Numbered from the stretch's first letter, positions 44,313 to 55,789 are shown. The stretch: 64,000 nucleotides of DNA from Reticulitermes speratus (GCA_021186555.1 JAJKFL010000042.1:8905781-8969780); one strand, 5' to 3'. The notes: generated by a model from the sequence alone, not told the origin. Translations and numbers: made by a program.

Positions 44313-44414
44313 TAGCTAGCAGACCACGCGGAGTCATATCCAGAACACAATTCACAGCCTTCTAAGACCTGACTTCTGAAACATCGTTCATACTCATTTT
44401 ATCATTCGACAATA

Positions 44415-44491
44415 CAGGGTATACACAAAAGAATGGTGCGGTTTCAATGGTGAATAAAGGGAAACCGCACCATTCGTTTGTGTATACCCTG
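44415..44491. mobile_element. 78-bp palindromic MITE, copy 3
   Basis: CAGGGTATACACAAAAGAAT and complement, TA on each side. Confidence 0.85.
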
Positions 44492-44764
44492 TATGTAGGC
44501 TAAAATCTAGTAAAAATGGTAGACTGCCACAGAGAAAAGATTTATAATCGTTTAATTCGTAGTTAAATATAAAGGCAATAGATGTAGCAGGTTCTGTGTC
44601 AGAGGTGTTACGAAGCCCGAGGTCAAATTTTAGGTGGAGGGCATTTCGTACAAAATAAATATAAACAAGTTCAACATTTCTGTTATCCGTGTCAACGTAC
44701 ATGGAAGGAGACTTATATTTGTTGATACTACCCAGTATAAAAACATATTCTTGGCATATTTTTT

Positions 44765-45000
44765 TTGTGAAGGGCCCCGCAGCAGATGATACGGGCGCAC
44801 CGCAGCCTTGAGGCTTATTGTGCAATCCTGTGATGAAGATGATTAGTTTTTTTCATTTTTCCTTGTAAAGGAACACCGATGGAATGAAATTGACAGGGGA
44901 AAACCGAAGTACTCGGGGAAAAACCTGTCCCAGTGCCACTTTGTCCACAACAAATCCGACATGAACTGACCCCCGAGATCGAACCCGGTTCTCCGCAATA
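44765..45000 (-). mobile_element. SINE-A with 3' extension
   Basis: Minus strand: GGTTCGATCTCGGGGGTCAG, GGCACTGGGACAGGTTTTTC, CCTGTCAATTTCATTCC, then the extension GCCTCAAGGCTGCGGTGCGC and CTGCTGCGGGGCCC. The same order occurs at 49263-49535 on the plus strand, so both parts belong to one element. Confidence 0.75.
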
Positions 45001-45054
45001 TGGTCATATTACGACAGGCACAAAATTATTATTCTTCTTACCCCACCACCACTG

Positions 45055-45064
45055 CTATTACTAT

Positions 45065-45105
<41 letters not shown>

Positions 45106-45203
45106 TACTACTACAATAATAATAATAATAATAATACCACCAGTCTACTATCACCACTACTACTATAACTGTTGATATAATAATAATAATAATAATAATA
45201 ATA
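45055..45203. repeat. (CTA)n and (AAT)n microsatellites
   Basis: CTA run 45055-45114, AAT runs 45115-45136 and 45177-45203. Confidence 0.95.
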
Positions 45204-45204
45204 A

Positions 45205-45795
45205 CTTAGGCAATGCCTGCTACCATTCGGTCCAGAATCTATGTCTTCCAGTTTGCAGTCTATAAATAAAGCATTAACATACACAGGACTATAATTTTGC
45301 CTGGTGTTTTATATGGTTTTGAAAATTGGTCTTACATTCAGAGAGGAACACAAGCTGAGAGTGTTCGAGAGCAGGATGTTGAGGAAGATATTTCGGTGTA
45401 AGAGGGTCGAGGTAACTGGGGACTGGAGAAGACTGCATAATGAGGAGCTTTATGATCTGCACTCCTCCCAAACGTTAATCGTGTGATCAAATCAAGAAAA
45501 ATGGACAGGGCATGTGACACGTATGGGGGACAGGAGAGATGCTTACAGGGTTTTGGTGGGGAAAACCCGACGGGAAGAGGCCATTTGGAAGACCTAGGCG
45601 TAGACGGGAGTCTAATATTGAAATGGATTTTTAAGAAATAGGGTGTGACTTAGTGGAATTGATTTATCAGGCTCAGGATATGAACAAGTATTAGGCTCTT
45701 GTAAACACGTTACAGAACTTCCGTAATCCATAAATTGCGGGGAATTTCTTGACTATCTGAGGAACTGTTAGCTTCTCAAGAAGGATTCTGCTCCA
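45205..45795 (+). mobile_element. LINE-A 3' portion
   Basis: ORF 45304-45486 contains EEHKLRVFESRMLRKIFRCK, RVEVTGDWRRLHNEELYDLH and SSQTLIV, then frame breaks; 3' end 'gcttctcaagaaggattctg' and 'ctccatggag' followed by ATAATAATA. Confidence 0.8.
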
Positions 45796-46301
45796 TGGAG
45801 ATAATAATAATGCTGATGATAATAATACAGGCGGTAACAATTTGTCAGCTCATAGCTGAAGATGGGGCCCTCTGTTTCTAAGGCTTGCGGCTAAGACACC
45901 CGCGCTAAGGCGGGCCCTGGGTATTACAGAGTGCAGGTAACTTACCTCTGGGTCACTGACACACTTCCGGTGGGGGGAGCGTGAATATTATTCCTGTTAT
46001 ATCCTGCATTATCCAGAAGAATTGCCTGACATTTATATTACTGCTATATTTGCTACTTTAGCAATGAAAGGGTTGAAGACAACCCTGAGAAGAATAGCCA
46101 GCCACTATAAGCCCTAGGTATTTGCACTGTTACGTCATCCAATAAAATACATTGCGGTTATTTCCTTTTGTGATTCATTTCGTTAAATTTGAATTTATGA
46201 TGAGGCAATTTCCTTTTATATCCCTTCCTCTATAAGAGCACAGTTGGGGGTCCTATTTTGGACTACCTTTTATGATTATTGTACAGTTGTGTGCTCATAT
46301 A
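45796..46301. other. No gene; tRNA-like SINE scrap near 45885
   Basis: GCTTGCGGCTAAGACACCCG and GCGGGCCCTGGGTATTACAG have the look of a tRNA-derived head, but no family partner was found here. Confidence 0.25.
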
Positions 46302-46379
46302 CAGGGCATACACAAACGAATGGTGCGGTTTCAAAAGAATCCACTATTGATACCGCACCATTCTTTTGTGTATGCCCTG
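46302..46379. mobile_element. 78-bp palindromic MITE, copy 4
   Basis: CAGGGCATACACAAACGAAT and complement, TA on both sides. Confidence 0.85.
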
Positions 46380-46599
46380 TACAATCAGAAGAATGCATGT
46401 GGTTTAACTGTTTAGGGCATGAGATTTATTTATGGTTTATTTAAGGACGTTTTCAGTAGCTGAGGCTGTGTGGCTTTGAATTGTACGATGATTAGCAGCT
46501 GAATTAGAAAGCGTGTAGAGGGAAGTGGCCGTGGCCTAATTTGAGGTACCATCGCGGTATTTTCCAACAGGAACTGTGGAAATACAAGAATAATCGTAT

Positions 46600-46780
46600 T
46601 GGTAAAATAGGTAAAGTTATTCCTGTCCATGCCATGAAGACATACAGGGGGACTGGAAGTATAGCTCCACTCTTTCTTGACCTCGGCACTAGATGGAGTT
46701 GAGTGGGCAGCTTCACGCCCAGGCTGCTGTATCCCCCCCCCCCCGGAAAGGACCCCGGCACCCATTGAAGGCTGGACGGG
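46600..46780 (-). mobile_element. SINE-D copy
   Basis: Minus strand GGTGCCGGGGTCC, a poly-G stretch, GCCGAGGTCAAGAAAGAGTG and GAGCTATACTTCCAG, ending ATGGCATGGACAGGAATAAC. The C-run at 46734-46744 has expanded. Confidence 0.65.
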
Positions 46781-47317
46781 CCCAAGAGCAATTGCGGACG
46801 TTTCGGAGAAAATAAAAATCTCTTACTTCTGCCGGAATAGAGATTTTTCTCTTCCGTCTATCATAACATCTGGTATCGGGGCTGAAATTTGAAACCTGGG
46901 CCTCCAAAATGGCGAAGGAATGCTGACCAATGGAGAGCGAAATTTTGTAAGAAAGCAATTAAAAGAAACATATCTTAAAATTCAATCAAATTTTTAGTAT
47001 GCCAATATGTGCCACTGGCCTAATGAAACATCACTGTACGTGAATTACATAGTCTGAATACGGCACTGTAATTGACACAACAGCCCGGTGAATGCGCTTA
47101 CTTTGCATAGGATGGTTTACATTTACAGGCCGGATATAACAACGTGTTCCTTTTTTGTTGACTTCAGCGATTTTAATAGAGGAAAGGAACAAAGGTACTT
47201 CGGGCCTGATGTGGCTCTTACTGTAACATAGCGTAAGTTAAATTGAACACACGTTACGAGGTTGTTCAATATAACAAGGCAAAAACCTTTAGATGGAAAT
47301 ACTCGTGAACTATATTT
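46781..47317. other. No gene; possible second SINE head at 46860-46930
   Basis: Minus strand GCCCAGGTTTCAAATTTCAG resembles a B-box region. ORFs here have no domain. Confidence 0.3.
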
Positions 47318-47835
47318 AAAGACCCAGTCCGTACCGCGCAGTAAACACACTACGTCTCAGTTATACAAACCAGTCAGTTAATGTTGTACAGTGAAATAAT
47401 CGCTGTTTGTTCTGAGATCCACACAAAACACATAAATACAGTCCGTACCGCGCAGTAAACACACTACGTCTCAGTTAACAAACCAGTCAGTTAATGTTGT
47501 ACAGTGAAATAATCGCTGTTTGTTCTGAGATCCACACAAAACACATAAATACAGTCCGTACCGCGCAGTAAACACACTACGTCTCAGTTATACAAACCAG
47601 TCAGTTAATGCTGTACAGTAAAATAATCGCTGTTTGTTCTGAGATCCACACAAAACACATAATACAGTTCGTACCGCGTAGTAAACACTCTCTGTTACGG
47701 TTATACAAACCAATCGGTTAATACTGTGAAGGGAGATAATCACTGTTTTTTTCGGAGTTCCATAGAAAACACAAATATATTCTGTGGTCACATCGCAGAA
47801 TGGTATATAAAGTAACCACTAGGCTTTAAAGGCTT
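47318..47835 (-). mobile_element. Sat114 element with four units
   Basis: CCGCGCAGTAAACACACTAC at 47334, 47448, 47561 and a diverged fourth at 47674; right end GAATGGTATATAAAGTAACC and AGGCTTTAAAGG. Confidence 0.85.
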
Positions 47836-48256
47836 AAACCACATGATTCACTGAACATTCTGTAGGTAGACTGTTAATCAGTTGGCATATTATAACAAAT
47901 TTTTATGCAGTGTATACGCAATACGCGCCTACACTAATTTCGGAGTATAATACAATATATGTGGCCACTGCTTTCTTCCATTTCCACGGAAACCAGATGT
48001 AAACCTCCAATATTTACGATAACGTTACCAGATGGAAAGAGTAAATTATATTTTAATTCGTGTTTGAGTTGATATTATAGGGTCGACAATTGTCGGGGGA
48101 CAAAGTAACGCGTACATCACGTAACACACCTAATTCTACTAAGTTGCTTATTTCGCCACTTCAGTATGTGCATGGCAAGTGTGTGTGTACCTCCGTGTGT
48201 ATGTGTATGCTGAGACTGACTCCAAAAAATTGAAGTTCCCCCATTTCGGTGCTAAG
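47836..48256. other. No gene recognised
   Basis: Nothing supported. Confidence 0.4.
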
Positions 48257-48258
48257 TA

Positions 48259-48832
48259 CAGTAGAATCCCAGTATCCGCGGATTCGGCACCCGCGGATTC
48301 GGTACCCGCGGTTTCAGTTATCCGCGGTTTACCGCCGCCCAAAAATAATAACACATTCACTGCCAAAGTCGACCATTGTCGATTTCAGTATTTACGTTTT
48401 AATTTGCCACCGTCGACTTTAGTCGATCTAAAGTTTACTCTGCGCTTTTATATATAGGGTTCGCTGCTATCCGCGGTTTACCGCCGCCCAAAAATAATAA
48501 CACATTCACTGCCAAAGTCGACCATTGTCGATTTCAGTATTAACGTTTTAATTTGCCACCGTCGACTTTAGTCGATCTAAAGTTTACTCTGCGCTTTTAT
48601 ATATAGGGTTCGCTGCTATCCGCGGTTTACCGCCGCCCAAAAATAATAACACATTCACTGCCAAAGTCGACCATTGTCGATTTCAGTATTAACGTTTTAA
48701 TTTGCCACCGTCGACTTTAGTCGATCTAAAGTTTACTCTGCGCTTTTATATATAGGGTTCGCTACTATCCGCGGTTTCGGGCATCCGCGGTAGGTCTCGG
48801 AACGTATCACCCGCGGATACGGAGGACTAATG
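48259..48832. mobile_element. pogo/Tigger-like MITE containing three 149-bp units
   Basis: Left end CAGTAGAATCCCAGTATCCG; right end on the other strand CATTAGTCCTCCGTATCCG; TA at 48257-48258 and 48833-48834. Both ends continue with CCGCGG-rich subterminal repeats. Inside, CCGCGGTTTACCGCCGCCCA starts units at 48322, 48471 and 48620. No transposase. Confidence 0.8.
48322..48768 (+). repeat. 3 x 149-bp tandem array inside the MITE
   Basis: Three units differing by about one base, each with GTCGACCATTGTCGA and GTCGACTTTAGTCGA, short palindromic motifs. Confidence 0.95.
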
Positions 48833-48834
48833 TA

Positions 48835-49142
48835 CTAGATATTTTCTCTTAGGAGGACTGGCCCTTTAAATTTCGATTTGTTTAATGGTTGGGTGCATCA
48901 GCGAGGTAAACCTGTCTGTCCCACCAGGTCTTCGCAGTCAAAGCTGATTCGTGATTTTCGAAATGTATAAATCTTACGTTAGCATGTTAATGTGTCTGTG
49001 AAGGAATGTGGCTGTTAGTTAACCAAGCACATGAACCTCCCAACCTTGCAGTACCAGATGTAAGAAGCAGGTGCCTTTCTGTAATGTACAAACTGATTTT
49101 GTGATAAATGCAAGTATTAGCGAAAGTAAACAGTACTGACAT
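48835..49142. other. No gene recognised
   Basis: Nothing supported. Confidence 0.4.
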
Positions 49143-49201
49143 TAGATAATGTTTTTCACCAACTAAATACTCGAAAAATGCACGGTGAAAATAGAATAAA
49201 A
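49143..49201 (+). mobile_element. HHR-IR tail-only scrap
   Basis: CACCAACTAAATACTCG, then AATGCACGGTGAAAATAG and AATAAAA. TACTGACATT and TACTGATATT flank it, a possible target duplication with one mismatch. Confidence 0.45.
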
Positions 49202-49262
49202 TACTGATATTGTAGCCATCGCAATTGTGTCAGTGGACAAGGTGAAATAGTAAGACATAGGT

Positions 49263-49553
49263 TTGGCCGTGTCATGGCTCAGGCGGTTAGTCGCCGGCCT
49301 CTCAACACGGAGGCCCGGGTTCGATCCCGGGTCAGTCCATGTGGGATTTGTGGTGGACAAATTGACACTGGGACAGGTTTTTCTCCGAGTACTTCTGTTT
49401 ACCCCTGTCAATTTCATTCCACCGGTGCTCCATTACGAGGAAAAATAAAAAAAAACTGATCACATTTGTCTTCATCATAATAAGCCTTAAGGCTGCGGTG
49501 CGTCCGTAGAATCTGCTGCGGGACCCTTCTAAAAAAAAAAAAAAAAAAAAAAA
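49263..49553 (+). mobile_element. SINE-A, best-preserved head, with extension and A-tract
   Basis: GGCCGTGTCATGGCTCAGGC, GGTTAGTCGCCGGCCTCTCA, GGGTTCGATCCCGGGTCAGT, body TGGGACAGGTTTTTCTCCGA, extension GCCTTAAGGCTGCGGTGCG, then A23 at 49531-49553. A and B boxes are intact. Confidence 0.85.
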
Positions 49554-50667
49554 CAGGTTTATTGTAAAATGGAAAGAAGAAGAAGAAGGGTAATCTAATC
49601 AACACTTCAACATAATGAATGAGGAACGATTCTATAATACATTTCTAATGCTATGAGTTTTAGAATTTTAATGCCACTTTGGTATATAAAAATTTTTATA
49701 GTAAAAATAAAATATAAAATATTATAAAAACAATAAACACAACTTATTAACATAATTTTTATGTAAACATGGTTAAGCTACAATAAGTAATAAAATTAGT
49801 AAATGTTAAACTGATGGCAAGGTTGAGATATCATTATATGAAACGATAATTATGATGATATTAAAGTGATCTTCTTTTATATATTTTTATAAGCCTGATG
49901 ATGACCCGCTTGGGTCGAAACATGTAGCACTTTTAGAAAAATAAGAATTATTGCTTTTATAATAGGATATTTGTGTTGGACTATATTCTAGTTGTATTGA
50001 AAAGAGGAAAGATTTTTGAAGACTGCAGTTGCATGGACAGAATCTTCCCTGTCTTCGAGCAGAAATATAAATCGCCTCTCTGAAATACTGTGCTGCTTTT
50101 CCCTTTCGCTTCGCTCAGGGCGACATGGGGCCCTCAACAGGCCAAAAAGAATCCATATTTTAGTGGGTCTCGAAAAAAAAAATTAAGGTCGATTCATCGT
50201 GGTTGGTCAGAAGTTGATGAGTTTCAGCAGCTTACTGCATAGGTGGCAGCACGTGTCATTGACGTATCTATAGTTTCGTCTAGACGTGAACGACGACGAC
50301 TAACGGACGTCGGGCGTGCCATAATTTATTATCCCATGCGCTACGTTTGTTGTAGTTTTCGTTTATGAGAAAAATGCCTGTCAGCTCGTGATACAATTCA
50401 TCATCCGAACTCATCAAGCTTCCACACTTACCTGACTATTTGTGATGATCAGACAAAAGAAATGTTCTTGTAACCAGAATAAAAGTTGCAAACCAATTTT
50501 GTGTTTTACTGGCAAGTGTGCTATAAATCTCTTTATGTAAGAGGTGTTATTGGTAATAAAGATATTCAAAATTAAACAAAATATGTGTAGGAAAAAACTG
50601 CCACAACAGAACATTTGTATGAAATCGTACAAAATAAAAACACACGCAAGGAAACTAATATAACATA
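49554..50667. other. AT-rich sequence with one isolated hammerhead
   Basis: No gene. Apart from the motif at 49891 nothing is recognised; ORF 50414-50632 (-) has no domain. Confidence 0.4.
49891..49932 (+). ncRNA. Hammerhead-ribozyme-like motif, intact core
   Basis: GC-CTGATGA-T-GACCC-GCTT-GGGTC-GAAACATGTA-GC. Stem II 5 bp with a tetraloop; stem III palindrome ACATGT; stem I only 2 bp. No inverted partner found nearby. Confidence 0.65.
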
Positions 50668-50723
50668 ATTAATTAATTTTATTTCAATCCAACCAATGCA
50701 CTACAATTTCTTTCACTGACTTC

Positions 50724-50770
50724 TTGCCCCTACATATGTTTCGACAAACCCTGTGCTATCCTCAGGGAGT
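50724..50770 (-). ncRNA. Hammerhead-like motif, left arm of giant element
   Basis: Minus strand CTCC-CTGAGGA-TAGCACAGGGTTTGTC-GAAACATATGTA-GGGG. Core and stem I are present; stem II pairs poorly (ACA/TGT only). Confidence 0.6.
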
Positions 50771-50981
50771 CGTCGACATTTCACAAACTTCAATACATCC
50801 AACTGTTTTTCACTCACTCACAACACTCAATTACTGTAAGTCACCAGCACTAAATATCACTTGTCTATCTGTTTATAGTAATTAGCTTATCTTTCTTCGG
50901 TGTTTTTTATTAAAACTAATCATTAAATTTAGAATTGAAGATAGTTGTAGTGTAAAATATTAAAAATATATTATAATTATG

Positions 50982-52887
50982 TTAGACAGCTCGCTATGTA
51001 TGCTAGTTGTTAGACAGCTCGCTATGTATGCTAGTTGTTAGACAGCTCGCTATGTATGCTAGTTGTTAGACAGCTCGCTATGTATGCTAGTTGTTAGACA
51101 GCTCGCTATGTATGCTAGTTGTTAGACAGCTCGCTATGTATGCTAGTTGTTAGACAGCTCGCTATGTATGCTAGTTGTTAGACAGCTCGCTATGTATGCT
51201 AGTTGTTAGACAGCTCGCTATGTATGCTAGTTGTTAGACAGCTCGCTATGTATGCTAGTTGTTAGACAGCTCGCTATGTATGCTAGTTGTTAGACAGCTC
51301 GCTATGTATGCTACTTGTTAGACAGCTCGCTATGTATGCTAGTTGTTTGACAGCTCGCTATGTATGCTAGTTGTTAGACAGCTCGCTATGTATGCTAGTT
51401 GTTTGACAGCTCGCTATGTATGCTAGTTGTTAGACAGCTCGCTATGTATGCTAGTTGTTAGACAGCTCGCTATGTATGCTAGTTGTTAGACAGCTCGCTA
51501 TGTGTGCTAGTTGTTTGACAGCTCGCTATGTAAGCTAGTTGTTAGACAGCTCGCTATGTATGCTAGTTGTTAGACAGCTCGCTATGTATGCTAGTTGTTA
51601 GACAGCTCGCTATGTATGCTAGTTGTTAGACAGCTCGCTATATATGCTAGTTGTTAGACAGCTCGCTATGTATGCTAGTTGTTAGACAGCTCGCTATGTA
51701 TGCTAGTTGTTAGACAGCTCGCTATGTATGCTAGTTGTTAGACAGCTCGCTATGTATGCTAGTTGTTAGACAGCTCGCTATGTGTGCTAGTTGTTTGACA
51801 GCTCGCTATGTATGCTAGTTGTTAGACAGCTCGCTATGTATGCTAGTTGTTAGACAGCTCGCTATGTATGCTAGTTGTTAGACAGCTCGCTATGTATGCT
51901 AGTTGTTAGACAGCTCGCTATGTATGCTAGTTGTTAGACAGCTCGCTATGTATGCTAGTTGTTAGACAGCTCGCTATGTGTGCTAGTTGTTTGACAGCTC
52001 GCTATGTATGCTAGTTGTTAGACAGCTCGCTATGTATGCTAGTTGTTAGACAGCTCGCTATGTATGCTAGTTGTTAGACAGCTCGCTATGTATGCTAGTT
52101 GTTAGACAGCTCGCTATGTATGCTAGTTGTTAGACAGCTCGCTATGTATGCTAGTTGTTAGACAGCTCGCTATGTGTGCTAGTTGTTTGACAGCTCGCTA
52201 TGTATGCTAGTTGTTAGACAGCTCGCTATGTATGCTAGTTGTTAGACAGCTCGCTATGTGTGCTAGTTGTTTGACAGCTCGCTATGTATGCTAGTTGTTA
52301 GACAGCTCGCTATGTGTGCTAGTTGTTTGACAGCTCGCTATGTATGCTAGTTGTTAGACAGCTCGCTATGTATGCTAGTTGTTAGACAGCTCGCTATGTA
52401 TGCTAGTTGTTAGACAGCTCGCTATGTATGCTAGTTGTTAGACAGCTCGCTATGTGTGCTAGTTGTTAGACAGCTCGCTATGTGTGCTAGTTGTTTGACA
52501 GCTCGCTATGTATGCTAGTTGTTAGACAGCTCGCTATGTATGCTAGTTGTTAGACAGCTCGCTATGTATGCTAGTTGTTAGACAGCTCGCTATGTGTGCT
52601 AGTTGTTTGACAGCTCGCTATGTATGCTAGTTGTTAGACAGCTCGCTATGTATGCTAGTTGTTAGACAGCTCGCTATGTGTGCTAGTTGTTTGACAGCTC
52701 GCTATGTATGCTAGTTGTTAGACAGCTCGCTATGTATGCTAGTTGTTAGACAGCTCGCTATGTATGCTAGTTGTTAGACAGCTCGCTATGTATGCTAGTT
52801 GTTAGACAGCTCGCTATGTATGCTAGTTGGTAGACAGCTCGCTATGTATGCTAGTTGTTAGACAGCTCGCTATGTATGCTAGTTGTT
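50982..52887 (+). repeat. 28-bp satellite, forward array, about 68 units
   Basis: Unit TTAGACAGCTCGCTATGTAT plus GCTAGTTG. Most units are identical; a recurrent variant pair (GTGTGCT followed by TTTGAC) appears in blocks from 51480 to 52700. Confidence 0.97.
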
Positions 52888-52948
52888 CGATCACATTTAA
52901 TCTTGTCCCGTAAGAATATAAAATACAAATAATCTACTATTATGATCG
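52888..52948. repeat. Centre of the giant palindrome
   Basis: CGATCA and TGATCG bound a 49-base unique spacer; this is the turn of the 3.5-kb palindrome. Confidence 0.85.
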
Positions 52949-53819
52949 AACAACTAGCATACATAGCGAGCTGTCTAACAACTAGTATACATAGCGAGCT
53001 GTCTAACAACTAGCATACATAGCGAGCTGTCAAACAACTAGCATACATAGCGAGCTGTCTAACAACTAGTATACATAGCGAGCTGTCTAACAACTAGTAT
53101 ACATAGCGAGCTGTCTAACAACTAGCATACATAGCGAGCTGTCTAACAACTAGTATACATAGCGAGCTGTCTAACAACTAGTATACATAGCGAGCTGTCT
53201 AACAACTAGTATACATAGCGAGCTGTCTAACAACTAGCATACATAGCGAGCTGTCTAACAACTAGTATACATAGCGAGCTGTCAAACAACTAGCATACAT
53301 AGCGAGCTGTCAAACAACTAGCATACATAGCGAGCTGTCTAACAACTAGCATACATAGCGAGCTGTCAAACAACTAGCATACATAGCGAGCTGTCTAACA
53401 ACTAGCATACATAGCGAGCTGTCAAACAACTAGCATACATAGCGAGCTGTCAAACAACTAGCATACATAGCGAGCTGTCAAACAACTAGCATACATAGCG
53501 AGCTGTCTAACAACTAGCATACATAGCGAGCTGTCAAACAACTAGCATACATAGCGAGCTGTCTAACAAGTAGCATACATAGCGAGCTGTCAAACAACTA
53601 GCATACATAGCGAGCTGTCAAACAACTAGCATACATAGCGAGCTGTCTAACAACTAGCATACATAGCGAGCTGTCAAACAACTAGCATACATAGCGAGCT
53701 GTCTAACAACTAGCATACATAGCGAGCTGTCTAACAACTAGCATACATAGCGAGCTGTCTAACAACTAGCATACATAGCGAGCTGTCTAACAACTAGCAT
53801 ACATAGCGAGCTGTCTAAC
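52949..53819 (-). repeat. 28-bp satellite, reverse array, about 31 units
   Basis: Same unit in opposite orientation. Up to 53280 many units carry AGTATAC instead of AGCATAC, absent from the forward array; beyond it the TCAAAC variant dominates. Confidence 0.97.
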
Positions 53820-54031
53820 ATAATTATAATATATTTTTAATATTTTACACTACAACTATCTTCAATTCTAAATTTAATGATTAGTTTTAATAAAAAACAC
53901 CGAAGAAAGATAAGCTAATTACTATAAACAGATAGACAAGTGATATTTAGTGCTGGTGACTTACAGTAATTGAGTGTTGTGAGTGAGTGAAAAACAGTTG
54001 GATGTATTGAAGTTTGTGAAATGTCGACGAC

Positions 54032-54075
54032 TCCCCTGAGGATAGCACAGGGTTTGTCGAAACATATGTAGGGAC
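54032..54075 (+). ncRNA. Hammerhead-like motif, right arm of giant element
   Basis: TCCC-CTGAGGA-TAGCACAGGGTTTGTC-GAAACATATGTA-GGGA. Stem I pairs TCCC/GGGA; it differs from the left arm at one base on each side, and pairing is kept. Confidence 0.6.
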
Positions 54076-54284
54076 AAGAAATCAGTGAAAGCAAGTGTAG
54101 TGCATTTGTTGGATTGAAATAAAATTAATTATCAAAATACACGGTATGTATAATATAAAGTTACTATAACATATTTTACAGCATAGCTGGCTGGAAAATG
54201 AAAGCAAAAAAGGAAGGTTAAATTCCACAATTTAAGACAATATCATTAAGTGAAAAGGGAAATTCGAGTAAGAAACGGTAAAAG

Positions 54285-54435
54285 GTAAATGTGTCCCTGT
54301 CAATGCCATGAAGGCGTATAGGGGGAGTAAAGTTATAGCTCCACTCATTCTTAACCTCGGCGCCAGATAGAAGTGAGTTGTCAACTTCACACCCCGGCCG
54401 CTTTACCCTCGGAAAAGAACCCCGGCACCACTTTA
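54285..54435 (-). mobile_element. SINE-D copy
   Basis: Minus strand GTGCCGGGGTTCTTTTCC, AAAGCGGCCGGGGTGTGAAG, GCCGAGGTTAAGAATGAGTG and TATACGCCTTCATGGCATTG. Confidence 0.65.
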
Positions 54436-54621
54436 GTGTGAGGCTGAGGGAGGAAAGAAACCTTATGGAAAAAAATGGTTTTGCTTTTCCATCGGCAGGA
54501 AACGTAGACGATCCACACTGAACGGACGAATGAGAAAGTGTTGCATAAAATTGTTGTACAGTCACCGGGAGGAGGGGAGGGGAAGAGCTGGACAGTTGTT
54601 GAGTGCGTTACGGAAGTGGTT

Positions 54622-54783
54622 TAGTAATAGTAGTAGTAGTAGTGATAGTGATAGTGGTAGTAGTAATAGTATTTATAGTAGTAGTGGTAGTAGTATTGAT
54701 AGTTGTACTAATGACAGTAGTAGTAGTGGTAGTATTAGTAGTGGAGGTAGTAGTAATAATAGTAGTAGTAGTGGTGGTGGTAA
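54622..54783 (+). repeat. AGT-rich trinucleotide tract
   Basis: Imperfect (AGT)n/(GGT)n. The Ser-rich and Val-rich ORFs over it are by-products. Confidence 0.95.
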
Positions 54784-55074
54784 TTCAGGCTTGATAAACA
54801 AAGAAATTTCTGTTTTGTGAAATACGCAATTTAATTCACATGTCTGTATTCATCCTCTTCACACACGCTCTACTTTCACTTTCGGTGCGAATTTGCGTCA
54901 TTCCGTAATTCCGTCTTTCCGAGTGCTTGTTTGTTTAACCGCTTTAATCACCAATTCTTGAATCTGACCATGTCGCTGTATGTAAGAAACTAAGCCATTT
55001 GTGTGAACAATTTCTGTCGTTTATAGTTACGTGAGACGAAAATCTAGTTACCCATTACATATATGACTCTTTAA
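54784..55074. other. No gene recognised
   Basis: Nothing supported. Confidence 0.4.
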
Positions 55075-55215
55075 GGCACACATTTGACATAGTGTTCCAC
55101 CTGCTTACACATGCAAAATGTGTTTTTCCCCCACACATTACATTATGTGTTCCGTGCAATTCTCCAAATAAACAGCGATTTATTCCCGACACAGCGTTAA
55201 CAGATTAGTCTTTCA
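55075..55215 (+). mobile_element. Very decayed Sat114 unit
   Basis: CACACATTACATTATGTGTT, AATAAACAGCGATTTATTCC and CACAGCGTTAACAGATTAG follow the Sat114 order. Confidence 0.4.
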
Positions 55216-55789
55216 GGTGGAGAAACCAATTACAAAGTACGAAGTAGAAACTGCATTTTTAGATATTTTTTACATGAAATTTGTCTTTCTAAGAAGATAT
55301 ATGTTTTGCAGAGTAAGATATCTCTGTTTGTTAATCTGCTGTGGCCGTTATTACAGTTTTTGACTTCACAATTAGTTTCATGCAACCACAGTGTTTTGTC
55401 GACTCGGTACATTCCACCGTTGTGTCAACTGTGCTCACTGTGTGGTTTTATCGTTCAATCCCAGGGTGTCCTGGTTAGCAGCAGATAAGGGCTACTGTGT
55501 ACAGAAAGCTTTGCCATTCCTCTCTGCCCCGATATCCAACCCACCGCTCTCGGAGAAAGCTCTATCCAGCACAAACATTCCCTAAATTTTTAACAATTAG
55601 CGTTAATGGTTATATATATGTACGACGAAATTTAAGGCATTGAAAATAAAACGAACTTCTAAATACACTGAAATTAGGGATATTATTCACTACGTAAGCT
55701 ATTTAGCTACTTAAAATTAGACGTAACAAAGAGGATGTTTCTGTAGACTTACGGATATCTCACTCTGACCTAACACTATATATATGTCC
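55216..55789. other. No gene recognised
   Basis: ORFs of 60-64 codons on both strands; no domain. Confidence 0.35.

Larger units (their letters stand above)
50668..54164. mobile_element. 3.5-kb palindromic HHR-IR element with internal 28-bp satellite
   Basis: TATAACATA flanks the unit (50659-50667, 54165-54173). Left arm 50668-50980 and right arm 53820-54125 are near-identical inverted copies (for example CCAACTGTTTTTCACTCACT against AGTGAGTGAAAAACAGTTGG), each with one hammerhead motif. The arms enclose 68 plus-oriented and 31 minus-oriented copies of one 28-bp unit around a 57-bp centre. The right end has the family tail in a decayed form (ATACACGGTATG). No ORF. It is the largest member of the family and the only one with an array. 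Confidence 0.85.

Noticed and set aside
44394..44825. 143-codon minus-strand ORF
   Set aside because: It crosses a MITE and the SINE-A extension, so it is a mosaic of repeats.
50982..53819. CRISPR-like array
   Set aside because: Units are contiguous with no variable spacers, the genome is eukaryotic, and no cas-like genes are present.
54530..54820. Ser-rich 96-residue ORF and Val-rich 63-residue ORF
   Set aside because: Trinucleotide AGT tract read in two frames.
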